The notes: a model not told the origin generated them from the sequence alone. A stretch of 64,000 nt of DNA from Sphingobacterium sp. CZ-2 (GCF_004526235.1 NZ_CP038159.1:992001-1056000); one strand, 5' to 3'. Positions 43,576 to 52,656 are shown, numbered from the stretch's first letter. Numbers and translations are program-made.

Positions 43576-44451
43576 ATGGCGAATTATGCAAAGAAACTAA
43601 CGGCTGATAAGGATTTTAAGCTTTCCGATCATCCCTCCAAATTCCAAGAGGATATCAGTTCGGATGAAGCGAAAGAAAAATTGAAGGAACTGCGCAAAAA
43701 AATAGCTGACCTGCAGGACAAGATGTATGCCGATGACCGATATAGTGTCCTTATCTGCCTTCAAGGCATGGATACGGCCGGAAAAGACTCTTTAATCAGG
43801 GAAGTCTTCAAGGCAATGAATGTGCGAGGGGTCGTGGTGGAAAGTTTCAAAACCCCTAGCGAGGAGGAACTGCAGCATGATTACCTTTGGCGACATGAAA
43901 TCAAATTACCGCAGAAAGGAAAGTTCACTGTTTTTAACCGAACGCATTATGAGAATGTTTTGGTTACCAGGGTTCATCCTGAATATCTATTGAACGAACG
44001 CATACCGGGAATCACCGACCCCAAGAAATTGCCGAAGAATTTTTGGGATATGCGTTTCGAGCAGATCAACAATTTTGAGAAAAGATTGGCGGAAAACGGG
44101 ATGATCATCTTCAAGTTCTTCCTGAACCTTGGTAAGGAAGAGCAGAAGAACAGGCTATTGAGCCGTTTGGAGGAAGAGGAAAAGAATTGGAAGTTCTCCC
44201 CTGGCGATTTGGAAGAAAGAGCTTTATGGGACAAATACCAAGTATGCTATGAAGACGCGATCAAAAACACCAGTAAAAAACATGCGCCATGGTATGTTAT
44301 CCCCTCAGACAGCAAACCCGTAAGCCGGTATCTCGTTGCGCAGATCATTTACGATGTACTATCACAGTACAAGGATATCCAATACCCGGAAATGCCGGAA
44401 GAAATGGAAGAGAACAAAAGATTATATAAAGAACAATTGGAAGCTGAATAG
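43576..44451 (+). CDS. PPK2-family polyphosphate kinase
   Basis: This is a 291-residue polyphosphate:nucleotide phosphotransferase that phosphorylates AMP or ADP from polyphosphate. Walker A GMDTAGKDS, Walker B-like FNRTHYENVL, the LRRK-like motif and an RxHPE segment (TRVHPE) are all present. The lid region follows (RFEQINNFEKRLAENG). It is a single-domain PPK2 of normal length. The start ATG is behind the motif array, so it may be regulated with the SatD operon. A strong hairpin overlaps its stop codon. Confidence 0.93.
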   Translation: MANYAKKLTADKDFKLSDHPSKFQEDISSDEAKEKLKELRKKIADLQDKMYADDRYSVLICLQGMDTAGKDSLIREVFKAMNVRGVVVESFKTPSEEELQHDYLWRHEIKLPQKGKFTVFNRTHYENVLVTRVHPEYLLNERIPGITDPKKLPKNFWDMRFEQINNFEKRLAENGMIIFKFFLNLGKEEQKNRLLSRLEEEEKNWKFSPGDLEERALWDKYQVCYEDAIKNTSKKHAPWYVIPSDSKPVSRYLVAQIIYDVLSQYKDIQYPEMPEEMEENKRLYKEQLEAE

Positions 44452-44460
44452 CTTCCAATT
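44435..44460 (+). terminator. Hairpin overlapping the PPK2 stop codon
   Basis: A perfect 11-bp stem, AATTGGAAGCT and AGCTTCCAATT, has a GAAT loop and includes the TAG stop (44449-44451). It is followed by AGAATATATCTTAAAA rather than a T-run. It could end or stabilise the transcript. Confidence 0.5.
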
Positions 44461-44483
44461 AGAATATATCTTAAAAAAAACCT

Positions 44484-45272
44484 TTAAAAAACCACTTTAG
44501 AAAGTCCACCATCCAAGGGGATGCTGGCACCATTGAGATAAGAGGCATAATCTGAAGCCAAGAAGGTGACTAAAAAGCCATATTCGGCAGGTAATCCCAA
44601 TCTTTTTGATGGAATGCTTTCCAATCGCTGCTGCTTGACATCTTCCAGGGGAATTCCCTGTTGTTTGGCTTGTCCTTCCATCAGACTATGTAAGCGCTCA
44701 GTATCGAAATAGCCCGTCATAATGGAATTAACGGTAATTCCATCCTTGGCTACGGCAGCAGAAAGGGATTTGCTCCAGCTGACCAGGGCAATCCGCATAC
44801 TGTTGGAAAGGACCAGGTTATCCTGTGGCTCTTTAACGGTTAGCGATGAAACATTGATGATCCGGCCGAATCCCTGCTTTCTCATATGGGGCAATGCCAA
44901 TTCGCTGGCAATTACCGCATTCTGGAACAAGAGATCAAAAGCTACCTGATAATCCGTTTCCTTTTTCGATAGGACATTGCCCGGTTGAGGACCATTGGTA
45001 TTGTTCAATAAAACATCAATGTGATGTTTACCAAAAAAGTCCTTCAACACGGCTTTATGTTTTTCCAGATCATTAAAATCCGTGATCACATAGCCATGCT
45101 GTTGCCCTTTGGCATCATCCAATTCCGCAACTACGGCCTTAAGCTTCTCTTCATTTCTCGCCATCACGAACACCTCAGCTCCTGCCGAAGCTAATTGCAA
45201 TGCTATCCCTTTTCCAATTCCATCCGAACCACCTCCTACTAAGGCCTTTTTTCCACTAAGATCTATTAACAT
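44484..45272 (-). CDS. Atypical short-chain dehydrogenase (SDR)
   Basis: This is a 262-residue Rossmann-fold protein with the nucleotide-binding GGSDGIGKGIA (13-23), NNTNGPQPG and the C-terminal GASIPLDGGLSKV. The usual active-site Y-x3-K is replaced: around INVSSLTVKEPQDNLVLSNSMRIALVSWSKSL the Tyr position is Leu/Asn and the Lys position Arg. The same LSNSMR-like pattern occurs in a known non-canonical SDR branch. It may use another mechanism or bind NAD(P) without dehydrogenase action. It follows the acidic protein gene by 9 bases. Confidence 0.8.
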   Translation of the reverse strand: MLIDLSGKKALVGGGSDGIGKGIALQLASAGAEVFVMARNEEKLKAVVAELDDAKGQQHGYVITDFNDLEKHKAVLKDFFGKHHIDVLLNNTNGPQPGNVLSKKETDYQVAFDLLFQNAVIASELALPHMRKQGFGRIINVSSLTVKEPQDNLVLSNSMRIALVSWSKSLSAAVAKDGITVNSIMTGYFDTERLHSLMEGQAKQQGIPLEDVKQQRLESIPSKRLGLPAEYGFLVTFLASDYASYLNGASIPLDGGLSKVVF

Positions 45273-45281
45273 GTATACATT

Positions 45282-45743
45282 TTATTTTTCGTCGTTCTTC
45301 GGATAACCTTCTTCATCAAGGTCATCCCTATAATCTTCCGGATTTCGGGATAGGGCCTCATCTTCCTTAGAAACGCGTATAGCGCGATCGTCCGTGATCC
45401 GCATATTATTATCCTCCAGCTCTTCTTGCTGCAAATCTTCCCGATCGGCATATTCCTCTCCAACATAAGGGTTCGAATTATCAAAGGTAGAATCATCATC
45501 CTGAGCACCTTCACTGATCGTATCGTAATCCATTGGATGATCCCAATCTGGATCTTCATCATTCACATCCAATTCAAAACTATCTTCTTCTTCATTATAG
45601 GCCAGATCCTGCGGATCGGTAGGTCCCTGCTCATCGATTTCTTCTGTGCCCTCATCCAAGATTTCCTGACCTTGTTCTAGGTTTTCCGCTTCGTTTTCCA
45701 GGTTTTCTTCTAGATTCTTTTTGTTGTTTTTCGAATTTTCCAT
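45282..45743 (-). CDS. Highly acidic low-complexity protein
   Basis: This 153-residue protein consists largely of Glu, Asp, Asn and Gln (for example LEENLENEAENLEQGQEILDEGTEEIDEQ), is predicted to be disordered and has no signal peptide. It recurs as short acidic proteins in Sphingobacteriaceae, without assigned function. It lies 9 bases upstream of the SDR gene with the same direction, so they may share a transcript. Confidence 0.6.
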   Translation of the reverse strand: MENSKNNKKNLEENLENEAENLEQGQEILDEGTEEIDEQGPTDPQDLAYNEEEDSFELDVNDEDPDWDHPMDYDTISEGAQDDDSTFDNSNPYVGEEYADREDLQQEELEDNNMRITDDRAIRVSKEDEALSRNPEDYRDDLDEEGYPKNDEK

Positions 45744-45888
45744 GATCGATAATTTAAATATACACTTTTCTTAATAACCCCCAAAAAGCCTTAAAAGTTT
45801 GCCTAAAAGCCTGAATTATGCCTGATTATATATAGGATATTAAAGAATTAACGTTATATTTACATATAACAATTATAAACTTTCTACT

Positions 45889-46269
45889 ATGCAAACTAAA
45901 ACTGAATACCTTATTTGGGACAAGATTGTCTGTAGTGCAAAAAGTCGTTTTGATGCTGAACTCTATGCCAATAAGTTCAAGGATATGGCTCCGGAATTAT
46001 TCGATAAATTGATATTGCATATCATTGTTGGCTTTGCATCTGGGGAAGATCACGATAGTATAGCTATTAATTTACACAATGAAATTGAGCATTTGGGCAT
46101 TGAAGTCCGTGAAGGCGTGGTCGATGCGATTGTTTCCGACAAACATGTGCTCTTCTCATCAGAAATCTACGCGGCCTACCTCACTTTCTCCATGTTGGAG
46201 GACGGAAACAACGAAGCAGAAGTGCTTGGCTATGTGACCGACCTATTGGAGCATCCACAGTTATATTAG
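45889..46269 (+). CDS. Conserved-looking hypothetical protein
   Basis: This is a 126-residue soluble protein (MQTKTEYLIWDKIVCSAKSR...), mostly helical and acidic, with LFDKLILHIIVGFASGEDHDS near the centre. I do not recognise the family. Upstream TATATTTA (about 45850-45857) could serve as a -7 element. It ends 24 bases before the trpS promoter and is probably separate from it. Confidence 0.65.
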   Translation: MQTKTEYLIWDKIVCSAKSRFDAELYANKFKDMAPELFDKLILHIIVGFASGEDHDSIAINLHNEIEHLGIEVREGVVDAIVSDKHVLFSSEIYAAYLTFSMLEDGNNEAEVLGYVTDLLEHPQLY

Positions 46270-46293
46270 GGTGATTTATTTCCAATATTTGCA

Positions 46294-46301
46294 TATCTTT
46301 G
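46294..46301 (+). promoter_or_regulatory. Promoter -7 element of trpS (possibly leaderless)
   Basis: TATCTTTG matches TAnnTTTG and ends 6 bases before the trpS ATG at 46308. Transcription starts a few bases after this element in Bacteroidota, so the message would begin at or next to the start codon. Confidence 0.6.
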
Positions 46302-46307
46302 CAACAT

Positions 46308-47306
46308 ATGGAAACCGTTGTTAGTGGTATTAGAAGTACCGGAAAATTACACCTAGGAAACTATTATGGAGCATTGCGCAATTTCGTTAAAATGCAGAAC
46401 GAATACAATTGCTTCTTTTTTATAGCCGACCTTCACTCGTTAACTACACACCCTACCCCACAGGACCTAACCAGTACTGTGCGCCAAGTGGTTGTTGAAT
46501 ATTTAGCTGCCGGATTGGATCCTGAAAAATCCACCATCTATGTACAATCTGATGTGCCTGAGGTAGCTGAATTATATTTATACATGAACATGAACGCTTA
46601 CCTGGGCGAACTGGAGCGTTCTACCGCTTTCAAGGACAAGGTAAGAGCAAACCCAAATAATGTCAATGCAGGTCTATTGACTTATCCTGTTTTGATGGCT
46701 TGTGATATTTTGATCCACCATGCGACCAAAGTACCGGTTGGTAAAGATCAGGAACAGCATCTGGAGATGACACGTACCTTCGGTAACCGTTTCAACCGGT
46801 TGTATAATGTGGATTATTTCCAAGAGTCCTTCGCCTTTACCTATTCCGACAAACTGATCAAGATCCCTGGATTGAGTGGTCAGGGAAAAATGGGGAAATC
46901 CAATGGTGATGCCGATTGTATCTACCTTTCCGATCCTGCAGAGTCGATCCGTAAAAAGATCATGCGTGCAGTGACGGATGCTGGACCTACCGGTTTGAAC
47001 CAGGAAAAACCAGAAGCGGTTCAGAATCTATTCGATTTAATGAAAGTGGTCTCTACACCGGATACCTTGGCCCATTTTGATGGCCTGTACAACAATTGCG
47101 AAATCAGATATGGTGATTTCAAAAAACAATTGGCAGAGGATATGGTATTGGCAACCAATGAGGTGAGAACACGTATCGAAGAAATCGATAAGGATGATGC
47201 CTATATTGCGAAAGTACTTAAACTGGGTGCAGATAAGGCACAGGCTAGTGCGCAAAAAACATTGAAAGAGGTAAGAGAAATCATTGGTCTTAAAAAACTA
47301 TATTAA
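46308..47306 (+). CDS. trpS: Tryptophanyl-tRNA synthetase
   Basis: This is a 332-residue class I aminoacyl-tRNA synthetase that charges tRNA-Trp. The HIGH-like motif is KLHLGNYYGAL and the KMSKS-like motif is GKMGKSNGD; AQSDVP and the TrpRS-specific region (VGKDQEQHLEMTR) are present. The start ATG at 46308 follows the -7 element; a longer frame from a TTG at 46299 would start inside it. The deoxynucleoside kinase gene follows after 6 bases and is probably co-transcribed. Confidence 0.97.
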   Translation: METVVSGIRSTGKLHLGNYYGALRNFVKMQNEYNCFFFIADLHSLTTHPTPQDLTSTVRQVVVEYLAAGLDPEKSTIYVQSDVPEVAELYLYMNMNAYLGELERSTAFKDKVRANPNNVNAGLLTYPVLMACDILIHHATKVPVGKDQEQHLEMTRTFGNRFNRLYNVDYFQESFAFTYSDKLIKIPGLSGQGKMGKSNGDADCIYLSDPAESIRKKIMRAVTDAGPTGLNQEKPEAVQNLFDLMKVVSTPDTLAHFDGLYNNCEIRYGDFKKQLAEDMVLATNEVRTRIEEIDKDDAYIAKVLKLGADKAQASAQKTLKEVREIIGLKKLY

Positions 47307-47312
47307 TCAGAT

Positions 47313-47927
47313 ATGCATATAGCCATTGTTGGAAATATTGGTGCTGGAAAGACGACTTTAACCGAGCGTCTTGCCAAACACCTCAACTTTGAACCCCAAT
47401 TTGAAGCCGTAGATAACAACCCATATCTGGAGGATTTCTACAGCGATATGAAACGTTGGGCCTTTAACCTACAGATATTTTTTCTGAACAGCCGTTTCCG
47501 TCATATTGTTGATCTGCAGAACCGCGGGATCAATATGATCCAAGACCGTACGATCTATGAAGATGCTTACATCTTTGCAGAGAACTTGTACGATATGGGA
47601 TTGATGAGTGAACGGGATTTTGAGAATTATAGCGATATCTTCCAAAGTATCATCCATTATATCAAACCACCGGATTTATTGATTTATTTGAAGGCATCAG
47701 TGCCTACATTGGTGAATAATATTCAGAAACGTGGTAGAGATTATGAATCGGGGATAAGATTGGATTACCTTTCCAAATTGAACGAGAAGTATGAAAAATG
47801 GATCGGGAATTATAAGGATGGGAAATTGTTGATCTTGGATAAGGATAATTTGGATTTCGCGAATAATTCTGAGGATTTAGGAATTATTATTCAAAAGATT
47901 GAAACGGAGTTATTTGGCTTGTTTTAG
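47313..47927 (+). CDS. Deoxynucleoside kinase (dCK/dGK family)
   Basis: This is a 204-residue kinase phosphorylating deoxynucleosides with ATP. The P-loop is GNIGAGKTTLTERL (7-20). The DRTIYEDAYIF motif around residue 75 carries the D-R-x-x-x-E catalytic signature of the deoxyadenosine/deoxyguanosine kinase family, and KRGRDYESGIRLDYL (about 135) is the lid. It is adjacent to trpS (6 bases) and probably on the same message. The preferred base cannot be decided from sequence. Confidence 0.92.
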   Translation: MHIAIVGNIGAGKTTLTERLAKHLNFEPQFEAVDNNPYLEDFYSDMKRWAFNLQIFFLNSRFRHIVDLQNRGINMIQDRTIYEDAYIFAENLYDMGLMSERDFENYSDIFQSIIHYIKPPDLLIYLKASVPTLVNNIQKRGRDYESGIRLDYLSKLNEKYEKWIGNYKDGKLLILDKDNLDFANNSEDLGIIIQKIETELFGLF

Positions 47928-47981
47928 GCTTGATAGTGTAAGGAAAATCCGTCATTGTAAAAACACGTCATTGCGAAAGCA

Positions 47982-48179
47982 CGTCATTGCGAGGAGGCAC
48001 GACGAAGCAATCTTTCTTTTAGTGTCATCCTGAGCAGCGTCTTTATCATCCTGAGCAGCGTCGAAGGATCTGTACGGGTACCAATTGTAGATGCTTCGAC
48101 TTCGCTCAGCATGACAAGACTAAAGATTGCTTCGTTCCTAGCAATGACGATAAGATTGCTTCGTTCCTCGCAATGACGT
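47982..48179. repeat. Nested palindromic repeat cluster, copy 2
   Basis: The outer left arm CGTCATTGCGAGGAGGCACGACGAAGCAATCTTT runs from 47982 and the outer right arm AAAGATTGCTTCGTTCC...GCAATGACG ends near 48149. A second right-type arm follows to 48179. They enclose the inner GAAGGATCT...AGATGCTTCGAC palindrome (48045-48117). Partly duplicated left arms of the inner element lie at about 48021 and 48045 (21-base step). The cluster sits between the kinase and kdsB genes. Confidence 0.85.
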
Positions 48180-48194
48180 AAAAACAAAAAAATC

Positions 48195-48935
48195 ATGAAA
48201 GTAATAGGTATCATCCCAGCACGTTACGAATCAACCCGCTTCCCTGGCAAGCCTTTAATAGACATTGCCGGATTGACCATGATCCAACGTGTCTACAACC
48301 AAGCTAAAAACGCTTCCTCCTTACACGAAGTCATCGTCGCGACCGACGACCAACGAATCTTCGACCACGTACAAAGCTTTGCAGGAAATGTCATGATGAC
48401 CAGCAACACCCATCAATCAGGAACTGATCGATGCGCTGAAATCATAAAAAAAACAGCTGGTTTCGATGTTGCCATTAACATCCAAGGCGATGAACCTTTC
48501 ATAGATCCCAACCAGATCGACCTTCTCGTATCCTGCTTCCAACAGGAAGACACCCAGATTGCTACATTAATAAGAAAAATCGAACAGCTCGAAGACCTCC
48601 AAAACTTCAATAAACCAAAGGTGGTTATCAACAAGCAACTGGAAGCTATCTATTTTTCCCGTCAACCCATTCCCTATTTCCGGGGAAAAGAAATGAAAGA
48701 TTGGTTGAACCAGATGGATTATTACAACCATATCGGTATCTACGGCTATCGCAGCGACATTCTACAAGATTTAACAGCACTACCCCTATCCTCCCTAGAA
48801 TCAGCAGAATCCTTAGAACAACTGAGATGGATCGAAAATGGGTACAAAATAAAAACGGCTATTTCTAGCCATTTAAATGAATCTATTGATACCCCTGAGG
48901 ATCTTCAAATTATCCTTAAAAAATATTTTAGTTAA
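48195..48935 (+). CDS. kdsB: KdsB, 3-deoxy-manno-octulosonate cytidylyltransferase
   Basis: This is a 246-residue enzyme that activates Kdo as CMP-Kdo for lipopolysaccharide inner-core synthesis. Motifs are the N-terminal IIPARYESTRFPGKPL (nucleotide-binding), VIVATDDQRIFDHV, SGTDRCAE and the later INIQGDEPFI. Length matches the family. It starts 15 bases after the end of the repeat cluster. Confidence 0.97.
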   Translation: MKVIGIIPARYESTRFPGKPLIDIAGLTMIQRVYNQAKNASSLHEVIVATDDQRIFDHVQSFAGNVMMTSNTHQSGTDRCAEIIKKTAGFDVAINIQGDEPFIDPNQIDLLVSCFQQEDTQIATLIRKIEQLEDLQNFNKPKVVINKQLEAIYFSRQPIPYFRGKEMKDWLNQMDYYNHIGIYGYRSDILQDLTALPLSSLESAESLEQLRWIENGYKIKTAISSHLNESIDTPEDLQIILKKYFS

Positions 48936-48986
48936 CAGGTTTTAAATGATCCGAATAGCTGGATTAACAGCTTAGAATACCTTCCC

Positions 48987-49892
48987 CTATCTTCTATGCT
49001 CCGCATATTTGATTTCCGGAAGCAAGGCCATAATCTGGTCATAATCCGGTAGACTTAGCTTCTCCATTTCCTCCATGGCTTTTCCCAGCTCCTGAGCTTG
49101 GGCTTTCGTACGAATTCCCACCACCGAACAAAGAACCGGTTGATGTAATAGTGGATATTTCAACGCCAGCGCCATCGCAGATACATTCAATTCCTTTGCC
49201 GTTTCCTCCACCGCCTTCTGAATCTTCAATACCTGATGCACCGGAATACTGAGGTATTTCTGCGCAGGTTTGTTCAACATCAATCCCTGAGCTACCGTCC
49301 CTCTAGCAAAAACAGCAATCCCTTCTTCCTTGAGCTTCGAGAAAAATTCCTCTGGCCTCCTATCCAACAGACTGTATTGCATCATGTTGGAAACAATCTG
49401 GCTCTTCTCCGCATATTTCAGAAAGACGTTTGGCCGAATGGAGGAAATCCCATATTCCTTTATTTTTCCTTGCTCCTTCAACAGCTCAAAAGCCTCTATA
49501 ATCTCATCAAATGGATCATCCAAAGTTCCACCATGCAGTTGATAAAGATCAAGGTAATCCGTTTTCAAGCGGCCAAGGCTTTCCTCCACCGCCGAGAGAA
49601 TATGCTTCTTAGAAGGAACCCAATCCCACCCAGAACCATCCGATCGCCATTTGTTACCAACTTTAGAGGCCAATACCCAATCCTGACGTTTTCCCTGCAA
49701 CAACCTTCCGATCAGTTCCTCATTCTTTCCTTTATCATAGAGGTCCGAAGTATCCAGGTAATTGATCCCGTAGCTCGAGGCTCGTTCTAAAATCCGATCA
49801 TTGGTCGATTCATGCCCCTGCATAAAGGACATTGCTCCCAATCCGATTTCAGAAACCTGAAGATTTCCCTTATAAAGCTTGTTTAACTTCAT
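48987..49892 (-). CDS. Aldo/keto reductase
   Basis: This is a 301-residue NADPH-dependent TIM-barrel oxidoreductase. The catalytic tetrad is visible: D and Y in LDTSDLYDKGKNEELIG, K in LASKVGNKW and H in LYQLHGGTLDDP. The C-terminal NADPH loop contains CSVVGIRTKAQAQE. The substrate is unknown. The gene overlaps the end of the FKBP gene by 23 bases and is therefore transcribed with it. Confidence 0.93.
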   Translation of the reverse strand: MKLNKLYKGNLQVSEIGLGAMSFMQGHESTNDRILERASSYGINYLDTSDLYDKGKNEELIGRLLQGKRQDWVLASKVGNKWRSDGSGWDWVPSKKHILSAVEESLGRLKTDYLDLYQLHGGTLDDPFDEIIEAFELLKEQGKIKEYGISSIRPNVFLKYAEKSQIVSNMMQYSLLDRRPEEFFSKLKEEGIAVFARGTVAQGLMLNKPAQKYLSIPVHQVLKIQKAVEETAKELNVSAMALALKYPLLHQPVLCSVVGIRTKAQAQELGKAMEEMEKLSLPDYDQIMALLPEIKYAEHRR

Positions 49893-50556
49893 TCAATGGC
49901 TCCTTTCTCACTTCCAACAATTCTACTTCAAAAATTAAGGTACTATAGGCAGGAATCGGACCAGAAGCTCTTTCGCCATACCCGAATTGGTAAGGGATAA
50001 AAAACTTATACTTCGATCCGGCTTTCATTAATGGAACGCCTCTTTTCCAGCCTTCAATCATATCTTCCAATTGGATAGTGATCGGTTCGCCCCTATCATA
50101 GGAACTATCAAAAGAGGTTCCATCAATTAAAGATCCTTTATAATGAATCACAACCGTATCGGTTAATGTCGGCTGTAATCCCTTTCCTTCGGTGATCACT
50201 TGGTATTGTATACCATCTGCTGTTTCCTTAACCCCTGCCACTTTCTTATTCTGCAACAAAAAATCAGCACCTGCTTTTTTTAGTTTTGCCTGTTTTTCTT
50301 CAGAAACACGTTGCATACCTTTCTGGATGACCTCTTCTTTTTGCGTATCATCGAATAGCATTTTCTTGCCATCCAACACATCTTTAAATGCGTTGGTCAA
50401 AATCTGCGAATTCACGGGAAGATCCATCCTCTTCAGATATCCCGCCAAATCCTGCCCTAAGGCATAAGCTAAGGAATCGTTGGCCGTTTTTAAGGTCTGC
50501 GCTTGGGATAGACTGATCCCCGCCAATAAAAATATACTGATTAAAAATGCTTTCAT
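49870..50556 (-). CDS. FKBP-type peptidyl-prolyl isomerase (exported)
   Basis: This is a 228-residue exported protein with a signal peptide (MKAFLISIFLLAGISLSQAQ). An N-terminal FKBP_N dimerisation domain (TANDSLAYALGQDLAGYLKRM, about 25-90) precedes the catalytic FKBP domain (about 120-220) with VVIHYKGSLIDGTSFDSS, MIEGWKRGVPLMKAGSKYKFFIP and IPAYSTLIFEVELL. It resembles FkpA/Mip-type chaperones of the periplasm. It ends inside the aldo/keto reductase gene (23-base overlap), an unusual operon partner. Confidence 0.93.
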   Translation of the reverse strand: MKAFLISIFLLAGISLSQAQTLKTANDSLAYALGQDLAGYLKRMDLPVNSQILTNAFKDVLDGKKMLFDDTQKEEVIQKGMQRVSEEKQAKLKKAGADFLLQNKKVAGVKETADGIQYQVITEGKGLQPTLTDTVVIHYKGSLIDGTSFDSSYDRGEPITIQLEDMIEGWKRGVPLMKAGSKYKFFIPYQFGYGERASGPIPAYSTLIFEVELLEVRKEPLNEVKQAL

Positions 50557-50595
50557 TAGGTATGATTGTGTAAATTATGATTTATGATTGATAAA

Positions 50596-51585
50596 TTAAG
50601 ATTTATGATTGTTTAATATGTTTTCAACGATAGCATCGGTACAGTCCGGATAATCCACCTTTACCTTTGATTTGGCATTCAACCAAGATTCAATTTCCAG
50701 TTCCGATTTCTTTTTCAAACTTTTAATTACCGGAACGCCAATCTCTTCCAATGAGGCTGCATTCAGATGTTGCTCGTATTGGTTTTTCATCGGAATTACC
50801 AGTAATTTTTTCTGAAGATACAATGCTTCTGCTGGAGTTTCAAATCCTGCACCACATAAAATCCCCGAAGCAGTCGCCATGGACTTCACAAAAGCATCAC
50901 TGTTGATGGGGTTGATGGTTACATTCTTTAATTGAAATGGCTTTTTGTTATGCTTGGAATAGACCTCCCATTTCACATCAGGAAAACGGGATAGATGCTT
51001 TAATAGATGGGCATCGTCGTACGATGGTAAATAGACCGTATAATGTCCATTGTCTACTGCGTCCAATTCGCGTACAGAATTACGAATAACCGGTGTAAAT
51101 ATATGCTGCGCATAACTTTTGAAATGGAACCCATAGGAATGCGTAGATGGAGCATAATTCTTCATGATGAACTTGCCTAGCATATCCGTTTCTTCTGGTT
51201 TAGGACTCGCCGGATCAAAAGCTCCAATCTGATGGCTCAAACCAATACAAGGCTTCTCCTTAAAATAACATGCCCAAGCGGAGATCGGTTCAAAATCATT
51301 GATCACGAGATCATATTGCTCCACGGGCACCGAATTGACCTCCTTCACAAACTTCCGGACAGTAGAACTCATAAACGTACGCCATAGGTCTACCCCCCCG
51401 CTTTTACCAAATATGAAACTCAGGCCATGGTACCGGTATTTCACTTCAAATGGCAGAATAATATCGGCTTGAATCCCGCTGACCAGTACATCTACTTCAG
51501 CATGTTTTCGAAGGGATGGAATAATATCTATCGCTCGGCATAAGTGCCCATTTCCAGTTCCTTGAACAGCATATAATATCTTCAT
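50596..51585 (-). CDS. MurG-like glycosyltransferase
   Basis: This 329-residue GT-B-type protein starts MKILYAVQGTGNGHLCRAIDIIPSL (ATG at 51585; the longer frame to 51621 lacks an obvious reason). The C-terminal half carries CGAGFETPAEALYLQKKLLVIPMKNQYEQHLNA, the donor-binding pattern seen in MurG and UDP-glycosyltransferases. The acceptor is unknown; it may act on cell-surface glycans or glycolipids. It lies upstream of the FKBP gene on the same strand with a 39-base gap. Confidence 0.85.
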   Translation of the reverse strand: MKILYAVQGTGNGHLCRAIDIIPSLRKHAEVDVLVSGIQADIILPFEVKYRYHGLSFIFGKSGGVDLWRTFMSSTVRKFVKEVNSVPVEQYDLVINDFEPISAWACYFKEKPCIGLSHQIGAFDPASPKPEETDMLGKFIMKNYAPSTHSYGFHFKSYAQHIFTPVIRNSVRELDAVDNGHYTVYLPSYDDAHLLKHLSRFPDVKWEVYSKHNKKPFQLKNVTINPINSDAFVKSMATASGILCGAGFETPAEALYLQKKLLVIPMKNQYEQHLNAASLEEIGVPVIKSLKKKSELEIESWLNAKSKVKVDYPDCTDAIVENILNNHKS

Positions 51586-51696
51586 CGAAATATTTTGGAA
51601 CCCCAAATTAACAATATTCAATGAATAAGTAAACGTTTAAATATTAACATTCAATGAATTATTTCTTTAATTTAACCTAAACATTTGTTATTCAAC

Positions 51697-52656
51697 ATGA
51701 AACCCCTTTTCATTAGCCTTTTTATTTTATACTTATTTTCCGATAAACCAAAGTGGGGATTTTTTGCGCATAGATTAATTAATGAAAATGCAGTCTATAC
51801 CCTTCCCCATCCGTTAAATTCCTTTTTCAAAAGCCATATTTATCGCATAACTTCCTCCGCCATTAATGCGGACAAAAGGGTTTACATCGATACTGCCGAA
51901 GGCAAAAGACATTTTATTGATTTGGATCGATGGCAGCCTAATGATGTTTCATTTGACCTTAATATGGATTCTTTAGACAACAATGAAGATTCTTTAGACC
52001 AATCCTTGGATACCTTGATGGTTCCCTGGTATAAATTAAAGGCTAGACAGGATCGTTTTAATTTCCTCCAACATGGCATGATCCCTTGGCAGATCGAAAT
52101 CTCCTATCAGAACCTGGTCTATGCATTTCAAGAAAAAAACACCAAAAACATTATTAAACATGCTGCAGATCTTGGGCATTACATCGCCGATGCACATGTT
52201 CCCTTGCATACCAGCAGCAATTATAATGGACAGTTCAGTAATCAATTAGGTATTCATGCCCTTTGGGAATCGCGGCTTCCAGAGCGTTTTTTTGAAAACT
52301 ATAACCTTATGGTAGGTACGGCAAGTTATATAGATCATGTTCCATCTTTTGCATGGCAAACCATTAAGGAAAGCCATGCTCGTTTGGACTCTGTGTTGCT
52401 GTTGGAAAAAACCACGGCAGATAGACTACCTGATCTCCATCACAAATCCTTTCAAGCAAGAGGCAACAGTATTCTTCACACTTATTCCAATGCCTATTTA
52501 GATTTATACCATGAATTATTGGAAGGTATGGTGGAACGGAGGATGCAGAAATCCATCCATGCAGTAGGTTCGTTATGGTGGAGTGCTTGGATTGATGCAG
52601 GCCAACCTGACCTACCTATTCAAACGAAGAAAGACAAAACAGAAAGCTTCAATTAA
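51697..52656 (+). CDS. Exported zinc-dependent phospholipase C/S1-P1 nuclease-like protein
   Basis: This is a 319-residue protein with a short N-terminal signal (MKPLFISLFILYLFS). The mature N-terminus has W-G-F-F-A-H, where the W-G and H are the zinc-binding start of this fold. Later zinc-ligand motifs include HFIDLDRW and HAADLGHYIADAHVPLHTSSNY. This is the all-helical family of zinc phospholipase C and P1 nucleases. The catalytic role is inferred. The ATG at 51697 is chosen over the TTG at 51685 because it starts the signal peptide. Its end overlaps the start of the longer frame of the receptor gene. Confidence 0.82.
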   Translation: MKPLFISLFILYLFSDKPKWGFFAHRLINENAVYTLPHPLNSFFKSHIYRITSSAINADKRVYIDTAEGKRHFIDLDRWQPNDVSFDLNMDSLDNNEDSLDQSLDTLMVPWYKLKARQDRFNFLQHGMIPWQIEISYQNLVYAFQEKNTKNIIKHAADLGHYIADAHVPLHTSSNYNGQFSNQLGIHALWESRLPERFFENYNLMVGTASYIDHVPSFAWQTIKESHARLDSVLLLEKTTADRLPDLHHKSFQARGNSILHTYSNAYLDLYHELLEGMVERRMQKSIHAVGSLWWSAWIDAGQPDLPIQTKKDKTESFN

